Assembly (NCBI GenBank): GCA_050701635.1
Contig: JBOGDF010000004.1
Span: 1-40,127, forward strand
DNA length: 40,127 nucleotides
DNA from: WHSM01 sp050701635
Lineage (GTDB): Bacteria > Actinomycetota > Actinomycetes > Mycobacteriales > Micromonosporaceae
Direction of reading: 5' to 3'
Shown: one piece after another, positions 1-7,983 of the stretch
How positions within the stretch are numbered: the first letter of the stretch is position 1
Layout of the letters: the number at the start of each line of letters is the position of its first letter
Notes under the pieces: model-generated
Told to the model about the DNA's origin: nothing
Database searches by the model: none
Seen by the model: the letters and a program-made list of their open reading frames with translations, nothing else
Translations under genes and position numbers: made by a program

Positions 1-2
1 GC

Positions 3-86
3 CTGGACCGACTCACCACCACCCAACGCACCATCCTCGACCTGCTCAACATCGACCTACCCTGGCCCGAACACAACGAGGGGTAA
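3..86 (+). CDS. C-terminal tail of an unidentified gene, possibly a transposase (5' end outside window)
   Basis: The frame beginning at base 3 is open and ends with TAA at 84-86, giving 27 residues that start LDRLTTTQRTILDLL and end PEHNEG. The tail resembles the ends of some actinobacterial IS transposases, but 27 residues are too few to assign a family. Just after the stop, 91-110 (ATCAAGGTGCGGAAAATGCG) could be an IS terminal inverted repeat; the partner end would lie outside the window. The frame converges on the pentapeptide-repeat gene, whose stop is only 26 bases away. That it is the end of some reading frame is fairly likely; that it is a transposase is a guess. Confidence 0.35.
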   Translation: MDRLTTTQRTILDLLNIDLPWPEHNEG

Positions 87-111
87 GCACATCAAGGTGC
101 GGAAAATGCGG

Positions 112-708
112 CTAGTCGAGGCGGGCGCCGTGGGCGGCGGCGTACAGGGCGGCCTGGGCCAGGTCGATCCGTACGTCGGTGAGGTCGACGCCGCGCAGCG
201 CGACACCTTCCAGGTCGGCGCCCCGGAGGTCGGCGCCGCGCAGCTTGGTGTGGTGCAGCCGGGCGTACCCGAGGTCGGCGTCGCGCAGGTCGACCTTGCC
301 GAGGTCGGCCTCGGTGAAGTCGGACTCGCGTAACTTCAGGCCCCGCAGGCTGGTGCCGGAGAGGTCTTCGCCGCGCAGTGTCACGTACGACCAGTCGCCG
401 CCCTGGACGGTGAGCGGGCGCAGCTCGCACTCCACGAAGGTCGACCCGGTCAGCTTGCAGTCCCGCAGCGACGCACCGAAGAACACGCACCGCCGGAGGG
501 TGCAGCCGGTGAACGCGCACCGGGTCAACTCGGCTGCGTTGAACCGTACGTTCCCGAATTCGCACGCGTCGAACACGCACCCGGTGAACCGGGCTTCGGT
601 GGCGTCGACCTCGATCAGCTCGCAGCGCTCGTACCGCCGCTGCGAAAGGTCTTCACACGCCCAGTCCTCCCGCGCGATCCGCTCCCCGGTCACGGGCTCA
701 CTGGACAC
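112..708 (-). CDS. Pentapeptide-repeat protein
   Basis: A 198-residue protein built almost entirely of A(D/N)LXX-type pentapeptides. Clear runs are seen at about residues 40-90 (ARFTG, CVFDA, CEFGN, VRFNA, AELTR) and 125-185 (SDFTEADLGKVDLRDADLG, then ADLRGADLEGVALRG). Such repeats form a right-handed four-sided beta helix. Some family members mimic DNA and bind gyrase (MfpA, Qnr), but many actinobacterial ones have no known role, and nothing here points to gyrase. The start is GTG at 708. The gene begins 10 bases after the purH stop on the same strand, so it is probably the last gene of the perM-purN-purH transcript. No signal peptide or membrane segment is visible. Confidence 0.9.
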   Translation of the reverse strand: MSSEPVTGERIAREDWACEDLSQRRYERCELIEVDATEARFTGCVFDACEFGNVRFNAAELTRCAFTGCTLRRCVFFGASLRDCKLTGSTFVECELRPLTVQGGDWSYVTLRGEDLSGTSLRGLKLRESDFTEADLGKVDLRDADLGYARLHHTKLRGADLRGADLEGVALRGVDLTDVRIDLAQAALYAAAHGARLD

Positions 709-718
709 CGCACGGCCC

Positions 719-2293
719 TCAGTGGAAGAAGTGGCGGGTGCCGGTGAGGTACAGCGTGGCGCCGGCGGCCTGGGCGGCGGCGATCACCTCGTCGTCGCGT
801 ACGGAGCCACCCGGCTGCACGATCGCGCGGATCCCGGCGTCGAGCAGCACCTGCAGCCCGTCGGGGAACGGGAAGAACGCGTCGGAGGCGGCCACCGACC
901 CGGCTGCCCGCTCGCCGCCACGGGAGACCGCGAGGCGAGCCGAGTCGACCCGGTTCACCTGGCCCATCCCGACCCCGACCGTGGCGCCGCCGGCAGCCAG
1001 CAGGATCGCGTTGGACTTCACCGACCGGATCGCCCGCCAGGCGAACTCCAGGTCCGCGAGGGTGGCCTCGTCGGCGGGCTCGCCGGTGGCGAGCTTCCAG
1101 GCAGACGGCGCGTCGCCCGGGGCGTCGATCGCGTCCCGGCTCTGCATCAGCAGGCCACCGGAGATCGGCCGGATCTCGGCGCCGCCGTGCGGCACCGGGC
1201 CGGCCCGCAGCAGCCGCAGGTTCTTCCTCCGGGTCAGCAGCTCCAGCGCCTCCGGCTCGAACTCCGGCGCCACGATCACCTCGGTGAAGATCCCCTCCAG
1301 CTGCGCCGCCATCGCCGCGGTCACCGGCCCGTTCACCGCGATCACCCCGCCGTACGCCGACACCGGGTCGCAGGCGTGCGCCTTGCGGTGCGCGTCGGCC
1401 ACGTCGTCGCCGACCGCGATGCCGCACGGGTTGGCGTGCTTGATGATCGCCACGCACGGCTGCGCGAAGTCGTACGCCGCCCGCCGCGCCGCGTCCGCGT
1501 CAACGTAGTTGTTGTACGACATCTCCTTGCCGTGCAGCTGTGCGGCCTGCGCCAGCCCGGGCGCCGGCGCGTACCCGGAGGTGTAGAGCGCGGCCGCCTG
1601 GTGCGGGTTCTCGCCGTACCGCAGCACGGCTTTGCGGTCCCAGGTGGCGCCCAGCCAGGTCGGGAAGCCCTCCTCCGCCGGCGCCAGCACGTTACCCATC
1701 CAGGACGCGACGTGGACGTCGTACGTCGCGGTGTGCACGTACGCCGCCGCCGCCAGCCGCTGCCGCTCGGCGAGCGTGAAGCCGGTGGTCGCGGCCGCGA
1801 GCAGCGCGGCGTACTGGGAGGGGGAGGTCACCACCGCGACGTTGGCGTGGTTCTTCGCGGCGGCGCGCACCATCGCCGGGCCGCCGATGTCGATCTGCTC
1901 CACGCACTCGTCCGGCTCGGCCCCGGACGCCACCGTCTCCGTGAACGGGTAGAGGTTCGACACCAGCAGGTCGAACGGCTCGATCCCCAGCTCGGCGAGC
2001 TGCTCGACGTGCGCCGGCAGCCGCAGGTCGGCGAGCAGCCCGGCGTGCACCTTCGCGTGCAGCGTCTTCACCCGCCCGTCCAGGCACTCCGGGAAGCCGG
2101 TCAGCTCCTCCACCCGGGTCACCTTCACCCCGGCCGCCTCGATGGTCGCGGCGGTGGAGCCGGTCGACACGATCGCCACCCCGGCGGCGTCCAGGCCCCG
2201 CGCCAGCTCGTCCAGGCCGGCCTTGTCGTACACGCTGATCAGGGCCCGCCGCAGCGGCGTGCGCGGGACGCTCGGGGTCTCGGCCTGGCTCAC
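719..2293 (-). CDS. purH: Bifunctional AICAR formyltransferase / IMP cyclohydrolase
   Basis: PurH catalyses the last two steps of de novo IMP synthesis: formyl transfer from 10-formyl-THF to AICAR, then ring closure. The 524 residues have the usual family length. The N-terminal MGS-like cyclohydrolase domain (about 15-190) shows ALISVYDKAGL, STGSTAATIEAAG and KTLHAKVHAG (76-85). The formyltransferase domain holds LRYGENPHQ (224-231) and the catalytic Lys-His pair at 285-286 in IIKHANPCG. The start is GTG at 2293, overlapping the purN stop by four bases (GTGA), so translation is coupled to purN. The purN-purH order is the standard actinobacterial arrangement. Confidence 0.97.
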   Translation of the reverse strand: MSQAETPSVPRTPLRRALISVYDKAGLDELARGLDAAGVAIVSTGSTAATIEAAGVKVTRVEELTGFPECLDGRVKTLHAKVHAGLLADLRLPAHVEQLAELGIEPFDLLVSNLYPFTETVASGAEPDECVEQIDIGGPAMVRAAAKNHANVAVVTSPSQYAALLAAATTGFTLAERQRLAAAAYVHTATYDVHVASWMGNVLAPAEEGFPTWLGATWDRKAVLRYGENPHQAAALYTSGYAPAPGLAQAAQLHGKEMSYNNYVDADAARRAAYDFAQPCVAIIKHANPCGIAVGDDVADAHRKAHACDPVSAYGGVIAVNGPVTAAMAAQLEGIFTEVIVAPEFEPEALELLTRRKNLRLLRAGPVPHGGAEIRPISGGLLMQSRDAIDAPGDAPSAWKLATGEPADEATLADLEFAWRAIRSVKSNAILLAAGGATVGVGMGQVNRVDSARLAVSRGGERAAGSVAASDAFFPFPDGLQVLLDAGIRAIVQPGGSVRDDEVIAAAQAAGATLYLTGTRHFFH

Positions 2294-2934
2294 GGGATCG
2301 TGACCTTTCTTCCGGTGACGGTCCAGCCTTCCCGGACCATCCGTCCGACGTACTCGACAAGCTGCGCACGTTCGGCGACCTTGATCCGCTCGGTCAGCGT
2401 CTCCACCGTGTCGTCGTCCGCCACCGGTACGGCGACCTGCGCGATGATCGCGCCGGTGTCCACGCCGTCGTCGACGATGAACAGCGTGGCGCCGGTGATC
2501 TTGACGCCGTACTCCAGGGCGTCGCGCGGCCCGTGGATGCCGGGGAACGCCGGCAGCAGCGTGTTGTGGGTGTTCAGGTAGCGCCCGCCGAACTCCTTGA
2601 GGAACGACGCGCCGACCAGCTTCAGGAACCCGGCGGAGATCACCAGATCGGGCTGATACTTCGCCAGCTCGGCGGTCAGCGCGGCGTCCCAGTCAGCCCG
2701 CTCCTCAAAATCTTTCAGCCTGAGTACGAAGTGCGGCACGCCCGCCTGCGCCGCGCGCTCCACCCCGCCGGTGCCGTCCCGGTCGGCGCCGACCACCACC
2801 ACCGTGGCCCCGTACGCCGGGTCGGCGCACGCGTCCAGCAGCGCCTGCAGGTTGCTCCCCGAGCCAGAGACCAGTACGGCGAGCCGGATCAACGCGGACG
2901 TCTCCTCGAAGCGGTTGAGCGGGATGCGGCTCAC
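2290..2934 (-). CDS. purN: Phosphoribosylglycinamide formyltransferase
   Basis: PurN transfers a formyl group from 10-formyl-THF to GAR, the third step of purine synthesis. From GTG at 2934 the protein has 214 residues. It shows RLAVLVSGSGSNLQALL near the N-terminus and the catalytic Asn121 and His123 in YLNTHNTLLPAFPG. The catalytic Asp159 lies in VDDGVDTG. The frame is open for another 72 codons upstream, but that part is Arg/Pro/Ser-rich without family similarity and would run into the upstream membrane-protein gene, so I chose the GTG just before the conserved domain. It lies 58 bases after the PerM-like gene and overlaps purH by four bases. Confidence 0.95.
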   Translation of the reverse strand: MSRIPLNRFEETSALIRLAVLVSGSGSNLQALLDACADPAYGATVVVVGADRDGTGGVERAAQAGVPHFVLRLKDFEERADWDAALTAELAKYQPDLVISAGFLKLVGASFLKEFGGRYLNTHNTLLPAFPGIHGPRDALEYGVKITGATLFIVDDGVDTGAIIAQVAVPVADDDTVETLTERIKVAERAQLVEYVGRMVREGWTVTGRKVTIP

Positions 2935-2992
2935 CCTAACGCGACGCCTCGTACCCCCGTCGGGGAAGCCGCCATCCTGTGACCGCCGGGGC

Positions 2993-4546
2993 TCAGCGGC
3001 GGGCTTCGAGAAGGCGGGCGGCGACCGCGGCGAGCACCGCGCCGAGGCTGACCAGCAGGGTCGCGACCAGCGCCACCGACCACCACACCGGGCCGACCTC
3101 GGCGAGCCGGGCCGACCCGAGCGGCCCACTCGCCGCGAAGCTGGCCGCACCGAGGACCGCGCCCGCCACCGGTCCGGCCAGCACCGCCGACGCCAGCAGC
3201 GGCTTCCACTGCTGCTCCGGCGCGCGCCGCGCGGTCACCACTCCGGCCAGCATCCCCACCAGCACCGGTACGCCGATCAACACAGCGGCCGCCGCCGGGG
3301 ACGGCCCGGTGGGCAGCCCGGCGAGCACCGGCACCGCCGGCAGCGGCCCGAGCGAGACATGGAACATCGTCACCTCGGTGCCGGTGCCGAACCCGAACCC
3401 CGGCCCGACCAGGTAACTGGTGCCCCAGATCCCGAGGTTGGGCGCGTACAGCAGCCCGACCAGGGTGATCCCGGCGCCCCCGGCCACTCCGACCTGGTAA
3501 CCCCGGTAGAGCTCCACCGCGTCCTGGTACGCCACCGCCGTGGCAACCCCGGCCAGCGCCGCCCCGGCGGCCAGCAGCACCAGCGCGGCGATCGCACCGG
3601 CGCGCAGTCCGTGCCGTACCGGGCCGGGCAGCCGCTCAGCGAGCCGCGCCACGGCTCCGGTCTCCACGGCGGCGCCCGGCGCGCTGGCCAGCCCGGCGAC
3701 CGCGGCGGTGGTGAGCAACGCCCGCACCGGCGAGACGGTGAACCCCGGCGTACTGGCGAACAGCGCGGCCACGCCGCCCACCACCCCGTACGTCACCCCC
3801 AGCGCCACCACCACGTACGGGGCGTCCCGTGGGGTGGCGGCGACGGCGCGGGCGGTGTGCGCCCCGGCGCGTACCAGCCGCCACACCACCAGCGCGGTGA
3901 GCCCCAGCGGCACCAGCCCGATCTGGTGCCCGTCGGCGGTGAACGGTACGCCGTGCCCCAACAGCCATCCGGTGATCGCGAACCGTACGGCGGTGCCGCC
4001 GGACACCGCGCTGGAGCCGAACCAGCCCAGCAGTACCACGATCAGCACCGGCGCGAACGACGTCACCGCCGCCCAGCCACCGGTCATCGCGGCGGCCAGC
4101 AGCAGCGAGCCGGGGCGCACCGGATCGGCCCGGGGCGGAGCCGGCTGCGGCTCCCGGGCGGTGGGGCGGTCTGCGGAGGGGTTCACCGGGGTGGTTTCTG
4201 CCCGGTCGCCGGCGTCGCCGCCGTGGCTGGCGTCGTCGCCGTCGCTGGGCGGGGTCGGAGTGTCGCCCGGATCGGACGCACTGTCGGTCGGGGTGTCATC
4301 CGGCGCCGCGGTCGGCGCCTCGTTCGGGGTGTCGGCCGCCGCCACGGTCGCGGCCGGGTCGGCGGAATCGGTCGGGGTGTCGGCCGGGGCCTCGTCCGAT
4401 TCGCTGGTCGCGGGCTCAGCCTGGGGTACGTCCGGCGGCTCGGCCGCGGCTCCGGTCGGGGTCATGCTTTCCGGCGTGTCTCCGGCATGCAAGTCTGCGC
4501 CCGGCGCGTCGTCCGGGCGTGACTCAGGCGTGTCGGGGTACGGCAC
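2993..4546 (-). CDS. PerM-like polytopic membrane protein (DUF6350)
   Basis: A 517-residue protein in two parts. Residues 1 to about 145 are a disordered stretch rich in Asp, Pro, Thr and Ala (DTPTDS-like units). The rest is highly hydrophobic, with about ten membrane segments beginning at LLLAAAMTGGWAAVTSFAP. Length, hydrophobic profile and position directly upstream of purN-purH match the DUF6350 family, which includes M. tuberculosis Rv0955 (PerM), a protein linked to cell division under stress. The assignment to PerM is by family and synteny, and the function here is inferred. The start is GTG 4546; ATG 4465 (residue 28) is an alternative because neither has a strong ribosome site. It is probably the first gene of the purine operon. 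Confidence 0.8.
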   Translation of the reverse strand: MPYPDTPESRPDDAPGADLHAGDTPESMTPTGAAAEPPDVPQAEPATSESDEAPADTPTDSADPAATVAAADTPNEAPTAAPDDTPTDSASDPGDTPTPPSDGDDASHGGDAGDRAETTPVNPSADRPTAREPQPAPPRADPVRPGSLLLAAAMTGGWAAVTSFAPVLIVVLLGWFGSSAVSGGTAVRFAITGWLLGHGVPFTADGHQIGLVPLGLTALVVWRLVRAGAHTARAVAATPRDAPYVVVALGVTYGVVGGVAALFASTPGFTVSPVRALLTTAAVAGLASAPGAAVETGAVARLAERLPGPVRHGLRAGAIAALVLLAAGAALAGVATAVAYQDAVELYRGYQVGVAGGAGITLVGLLYAPNLGIWGTSYLVGPGFGFGTGTEVTMFHVSLGPLPAVPVLAGLPTGPSPAAAAVLIGVPVLVGMLAGVVTARRAPEQQWKPLLASAVLAGPVAGAVLGAASFAASGPLGSARLAEVGPVWWSVALVATLLVSLGAVLAAVAARLLEARR

Positions 4547-4607
4547 ACCGCCACTCTCTCAACACGCACGGTCATCGCCGTCGCCGACACACGCGGCGCC
4601 GCACAAA

Positions 4608-4649
4608 CGTGGGCCCCTTCGCCGCCGTACCAGCGGAAAGGGGCCCACG
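4608..4649 (-). terminator. GC-rich stem-loop downstream of sucD
   Basis: A perfect 12-bp inverted repeat, CGTGGGCCCCTT (4608-4619) and AAGGGGCCCACG (4638-4649), lies 10 bases after the sucD stop. An inner CCGC/GCGG pairing can extend the stem. On the minus strand it is followed by a short T run (TTTGTG). This is the likely end of the sucC-sucD transcript and insulates it from the PerM-purNH operon. Confidence 0.7.
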
Positions 4650-4659
4650 ATGGCAGGCG

Positions 4660-5547
4660 TCAGAGCGACTGCATGATCTCGCGCATCAGGTTGGCGGTCT
4701 CGCTCGGCGTCTTGCCGACCTTGACGCCGACCGCTTCGAGCGCCTCCTGCTTGGCGGACGCGGTGCCCGCGGAGCCGGAGATGATGGCGCCGGCGTGGCC
4801 CATCGTCTTGCCCTCCGGCGCGGTGAAGCCGGCGACGTACCCGGCGACCGGCTTGGTGATGTGCGCCTTGATGTAGTCGGCGGCGCGCTCCTCGGCGTCG
4901 CCGCCGATCTCACCGATCATCACAATGCCGGCGGTGTCCGGGTCGTCCTGGAACGCCTGCAGGCAGTCGATGTGGGTGGTGCCGATCACCGGGTCGCCGC
5001 CGATCCCGACGCAGGTCGAGAAGCCGATGTCGCGCAGCTCGTACATCATCTGGTACGTCAGCGTGCCCGACTTGCTGACCAGGCCGATCTTGCCGGGCTT
5101 GGTGATGTCGGCGGGGATGATGCCGGCGTTGGACTGCCCCGGCGTGATGACACCCGGACAGTTGGGGCCAACAATCCGGGTCTTGTTGCCCGTCGCCACC
5201 GCGTGCGCCCAGAAGTACGCCGTGTCGTGCACCGGGATGCCCTCGGTGATCACGATCGCCAGCCCGATCTGGGCGTCGATCGCCTCCACCACCGCACCCT
5301 TGGCGAACGCCGGCGGTACGAACAGCACGGAGACGTCGGCACCGGTCTCCGCCATCGCGTCGGCCACGGTGCCGAAGACCGGCACCTCGGTGCCGTCGAC
5401 GTCGACCTTCTGGCCGGCCTTACGCGGGTTCACCCCGCCCACGATGTTGGTGCCGCTCGCCAGCATGCGGCGGGTGTGCTTCATGCCTTCGGAGCCGGTC
5501 ATCCCCTGGACGATGACCTTGCTGTCCTTGGTCAGGAAGATAGCCAT
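4660..5547 (-). CDS. sucD: Succinyl-CoA synthetase, alpha subunit
   Basis: The alpha subunit of the TCA-cycle ligase that interconverts succinyl-CoA and succinate with nucleotide phosphorylation. The 295 residues begin MAIFLTKDSKVIVQGMTGSEG, the N-terminal CoA-binding Rossmann domain. The family motif VGPNCPGVITPG is present, and the phosphorylated histidine is the one in the C-terminal MGHAGAIISG loop. The frame is open 15 codons further upstream, but ATG 5547 has a GGGGAC ribosome site and is the family start. It follows sucC by 16 bases and forms an operon with it. It ends just before a strong stem-loop. Confidence 0.97.
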   Translation of the reverse strand: MAIFLTKDSKVIVQGMTGSEGMKHTRRMLASGTNIVGGVNPRKAGQKVDVDGTEVPVFGTVADAMAETGADVSVLFVPPAFAKGAVVEAIDAQIGLAIVITEGIPVHDTAYFWAHAVATGNKTRIVGPNCPGVITPGQSNAGIIPADITKPGKIGLVSKSGTLTYQMMYELRDIGFSTCVGIGGDPVIGTTHIDCLQAFQDDPDTAGIVMIGEIGGDAEERAADYIKAHITKPVAGYVAGFTAPEGKTMGHAGAIISGSAGTASAKQEALEAVGVKVGKTPSETANLMREIMQSL

Positions 5548-5563
5548 TGTGTCGCCGTCCCCT

Positions 5564-6730
5564 TTACTTCGCGGCCGCGAGCTCGGCGGCACGCTCGGCC
5601 GCGCCGTCCATGGTGTCCACCTGCTCGATCAGCGGGTGGTTGGCCTCGGCCAGGATCCGGCGGCCCTCTTCGACGTTGTTGCCGTCGAGCCGTACCACCA
5701 GCGGCTTGCTCGCCTCGTCACCGAGGATGCCGAGCGCCTGCACGATGCCGTTGGCGACCGCGTCGCAGGCGGTGATGCCGCCGAAGACGTTCACGAACAC
5801 CGACTTGACCGCCGGGTCGCCAAGGATGATGTGCAACCCGTTCGCCATCACCTCGGCGGACGCGCCGCCGCCGATGTCGAGGAAGTTCGCCGGCTTCACG
5901 TTGCCGTGCCGCTCGCCGGCGTACGCCACCACATCCAGGGTCGACATCACCAGGCCGGCGCCGTTGCCGATGATCCCGACCTCGCCGTCGAGCTTGACGT
6001 AGTTGAGGTCCTTCTCCTTGGCGGCCCGCTCCAGCGGGTCCTCGGCGGCGACGTCGACGAAGTCGGCGTGGCCGGGGTGCCGGAAGTCTGCATTGCCGTC
6101 CAGGGTGACCTTGGCGTCGAGCGCCAGCGCCGTACCGTCCAGGGTCTTCGCCAGCGGGTTGACCTCGACCAGCGTGGCGTCCTCGGAGACGAACGTTTCC
6201 CACAGCTTGACGATCATGGCGGTCAGCTGGTCGGCCAGCTCAGCGGGGAATCCGGCCTGCTCGACGATCTCGCGCGCCTTCGCCTCGTCCACCCCGACGC
6301 TGGCGTCGATCGGCACCTTGGCGACCTTCTCCGGCGCCTCCTCGGCGACCTGCTCGATCTCCACGCCGCCCTCGACGCTGGCGATCGCCAGGAAGGTGCG
6401 GTTGGCGCGGTCCAGCAGGAAGGAGAAGTAGTACTCCTCGGCGATGTCGGCGGTGACGGTCAGCATCACTTTGTGGACGGTGTGACCCTTGATGTCCATG
6501 CCCAGGATGTTGCTGGCATGGGTGAACGCTTCGTCGGCGTTCTCGGCGAGCTTCACCCCGCCCGCCTTGCCACGGCCACCGACCTTCACCTGGGCCTTGA
6601 CCACGACCCGGCCGCCGAGCTTCTCGGCGAGCGTACGGGCCTCCTCCGGAGTGGTGGCGACGCCTCCGCCGAGCACCGGCACACCGTGCCGATCGAACAG
6701 CTCGCGTCCCTGGTACTCGTACAGGTCCAC
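5564..6730 (-). CDS. sucC: Succinyl-CoA synthetase, beta subunit
   Basis: The nucleotide- and succinate-binding subunit of succinyl-CoA synthetase, with 388 residues (normal length). The N-terminal ATP-grasp region begins MDLYEYQGRELFDRHGVPV. Further ATP-grasp sequence is seen in VVVKAQVKVGGRGKAGGVK. The C-terminal ligase-CoA domain has the hallmark FVNVFGGITACD and NFLDIGGGA. The start is GTG 6730. It is transcribed first, then sucD. About 445 bases of non-coding DNA upstream leave room for its promoter. Confidence 0.97.
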   Translation of the reverse strand: MDLYEYQGRELFDRHGVPVLGGGVATTPEEARTLAEKLGGRVVVKAQVKVGGRGKAGGVKLAENADEAFTHASNILGMDIKGHTVHKVMLTVTADIAEEYYFSFLLDRANRTFLAIASVEGGVEIEQVAEEAPEKVAKVPIDASVGVDEAKAREIVEQAGFPAELADQLTAMIVKLWETFVSEDATLVEVNPLAKTLDGTALALDAKVTLDGNADFRHPGHADFVDVAAEDPLERAAKEKDLNYVKLDGEVGIIGNGAGLVMSTLDVVAYAGERHGNVKPANFLDIGGGASAEVMANGLHIILGDPAVKSVFVNVFGGITACDAVANGIVQALGILGDEASKPLVVRLDGNNVEEGRRILAEANHPLIEQVDTMDGAAERAAELAAAK

Positions 6731-7175
6731 TGCGCGTTCCGTTTCGCCTCGTCAGGTAACTGGGTCCGTCGTACGCCTGAAGCTGGGTGCCACGCTGGGC
6801 CGACAGCTCAGAGAACCACAGCCCCGCCGCGGTCGGCGGGCTTCGCCGCAGACTATCGACCACACCGGCCAGGGCATTCATCCGGGTACGCGGGCTGCGG
6901 ATCGCCTCACCCGCCACGACCGGGCATCCGACACCTTCGCAACTCGCCGTAAAAATGTCGTATGCGCAGCGTCACCACTCCGTGAGGCTGTCGTTGAAAA
7001 GGACGTCGACGTAGTGGGCAAATCACCACTAGACGGACGACGTACAGACGGCCGATGTCCCGCCGGTCGAGGGGTGGCGGTGGGACGTCGTGCATCGGAG
7101 GCCGGGCGCGTGAGGGGTGCGCCCGGCCTCCACCCTTTGTATCCGGCGTGCCGAACCGGGTCCCCGCGGCGCAGG
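6731..7175. other. Intergenic region upstream of sucC and downstream of the B12-binding gene
   Basis: No convincing gene is seen in these 445 bases. They should contain the sucCD promoter and the 3' end of the B12-subunit transcript. I can see the 13-bp stem-loop at 7097-7131 (listed separately) and a small inverted repeat TAGTGG-N8-CCACTA at 7012-7031, which could be an operator. Around 6950-6960 there is an AT-rich patch (GTAAAAATGTCGTATG) that is the most promoter-like stretch, but I could not fix a -35/-10 pair with confidence. Confidence 0.5.
7097..7131 (-). terminator. Stem-loop downstream of the B12-binding subunit gene
   Basis: A perfect 13-bp inverted repeat, GGAGGCCGGGCGC (7097-7109) and GCGCCCGGCCTCC (7119-7131), with a 9-base loop. 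It lies 44 bases after the stop of the gene at 7176-7583. There is no U-tract after it on the minus strand, which is common for actinobacterial terminators. It should end that transcript before the sucCD promoter. Confidence 0.55.
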
Positions 7176-7583
7176 TTACGAGGCGACGGCCTCGCCGACG
7201 TTCGCCCTTACCCACTCCACAATGGACTGCGTGGTGGCGCCGGGGGTGAACACCTTGGCGACACCGAGCGTGGTCAGCTCCGGGATGTCGGCCTCGGGGA
7301 TGATCCCGCCACCGAACACCACGATGTCGGTCGCGTCCTGCGCCTCGAGCAGCTCATGGACCTTGCGGAAGAGCGTCATGTGCGCGCCCGAGAGAATCGA
7401 CAGCCCGACCGCGTCGGCGTCTTCCTGGATCGCGGTCTCCACGATCTGCTCGGGAGTCTGGTGCAGGCCGGTGTAGATGACCTCCATACCAGCGTCGCGG
7501 AGCGCCCGCGCGACCACCTTGGCGCCGCGGTCGTGGCCATCCAGGCCGGGCTTCGCGACCACCACCCGAATCCGGCTACTCAT
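7176..7583 (-). CDS. Stand-alone cobalamin-binding subunit of an acyl-CoA mutase (IcmB/HcmB-like)
   Basis: A 135-residue single-domain protein. It contains the B12-binding D-x-H-x-x-G signature in KPGLDGHDRGAKV, whose histidine replaces the lower axial base of cobalamin. It also has the loops SILSGAH and VFGGGIIPEAD that cradle the nucleotide tail. Sequence and length closely resemble the small subunit of isobutyryl-CoA mutase (IcmB) and of 2-hydroxyisobutyryl-CoA mutase. These need a separate large catalytic subunit, and none is in the window. ATG 7583 is chosen because GAGGT lies five to six bases before it; a GTG two codons earlier is possible. Isobutyryl-CoA versus another substrate cannot be told from this subunit alone. 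Confidence 0.85.
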   Translation of the reverse strand: MSSRIRVVVAKPGLDGHDRGAKVVARALRDAGMEVIYTGLHQTPEQIVETAIQEDADAVGLSILSGAHMTLFRKVHELLEAQDATDIVVFGGGIIPEADIPELTTLGVAKVFTPGATTQSIVEWVRANVGEAVAS

Positions 7584-7811
7584 GCGCACCTCGCTCGCTC
7601 ACCGGCCATGTGCTGTCGACGGAGACGTTACCGCCGGACCGGTCGTCGCCAACGCGCTGGGTGACAACTCTCTCTGGTACGCACCAGCCGACGCGCCGCG
7701 TACCCCGGTGTGACGACACACACAGTCACGGAATCCTCTGTGGAACGCGAACTTAGCCGACATTTAGAAACAGACATTCGTACCAAAAGCACCGCTACTC
7801 GGCGGGGCGGG

Positions 7812-7841
7812 TTGAAGCCGCCATCACGAGTTGGCTACGGT
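7812..7841 (+). promoter_or_regulatory. Candidate vegetative promoter of the M23 peptidase gene
   Basis: TTGAAG at 7812-7817 and TACGGT at 7836-7841 are separated by 18 bases. They fit the actinobacterial principal-sigma pattern TTGAcn-N16-18-TAnnnT. This is sequence inspection only. Confidence 0.4.
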
Positions 7842-7927
7842 GTCTCCCGTTGTGCAACCGGCAGCTCCGACCACCGTTCGGGGCCCGGCGCGTAACGCGA
7901 CACCGAACAGACCTACCGCGCGCACCC

Positions 7928-7961
7928 CTCGCAGGCGGCTGGGTCCGAGGTCGCCTGCGAG
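7928..7961 (+). promoter_or_regulatory. Hairpin in the 5' leader of the M23 peptidase gene
   Basis: CTCGCAGGCG (7928-7937) pairs perfectly with CGCCTGCGAG (7952-7961) around a 14-base loop. It ends about 12 bases before the GGAGGG ribosome site at 7973-7978. It could influence translation or stability, or act as an attenuator. No known riboswitch consensus is recognisable around it. Confidence 0.5.
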
Positions 7962-7983
7962 ACCGTGACAACGGAGGGTTTGC

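Larger units (their letters stand above)
7584..7983. other. Divergent intergenic region and 5' leader of the M23 peptidase gene
   Basis: No gene is seen in these 400 bases between two divergent genes. A vegetative-type plus-strand promoter can be drawn at TTGAAG (7812-7817), an 18-base spacer and TACGGT (7836-7841), placing the transcript start near 7848. That leaves a leader of roughly 135 nt before the peptidase start. The leader contains a strong hairpin at 7928-7961. The inverted repeat GTGAC-N10-GTCAC near 7711-7732 may be an operator for either gene. Confidence 0.45.

Noticed and set aside
179..2581. An 800-codon open frame on the plus strand, antisense to purH/purN
   Set aside because: It is a product of high GC third positions on the opposite strand. 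It has Arg/Gly/His-rich low-complexity content, and purH and purN have full family motifs.
7740..7983. A c-di-AMP (ydaO) riboswitch upstream of the M23 peptidase
   Set aside because: The GTTGAAGCCGCC and ACCGAACAGACC segments are only vaguely similar. The invariant blocks (GGGGGAACCA-like and CAGCTAACC-like) are absent.
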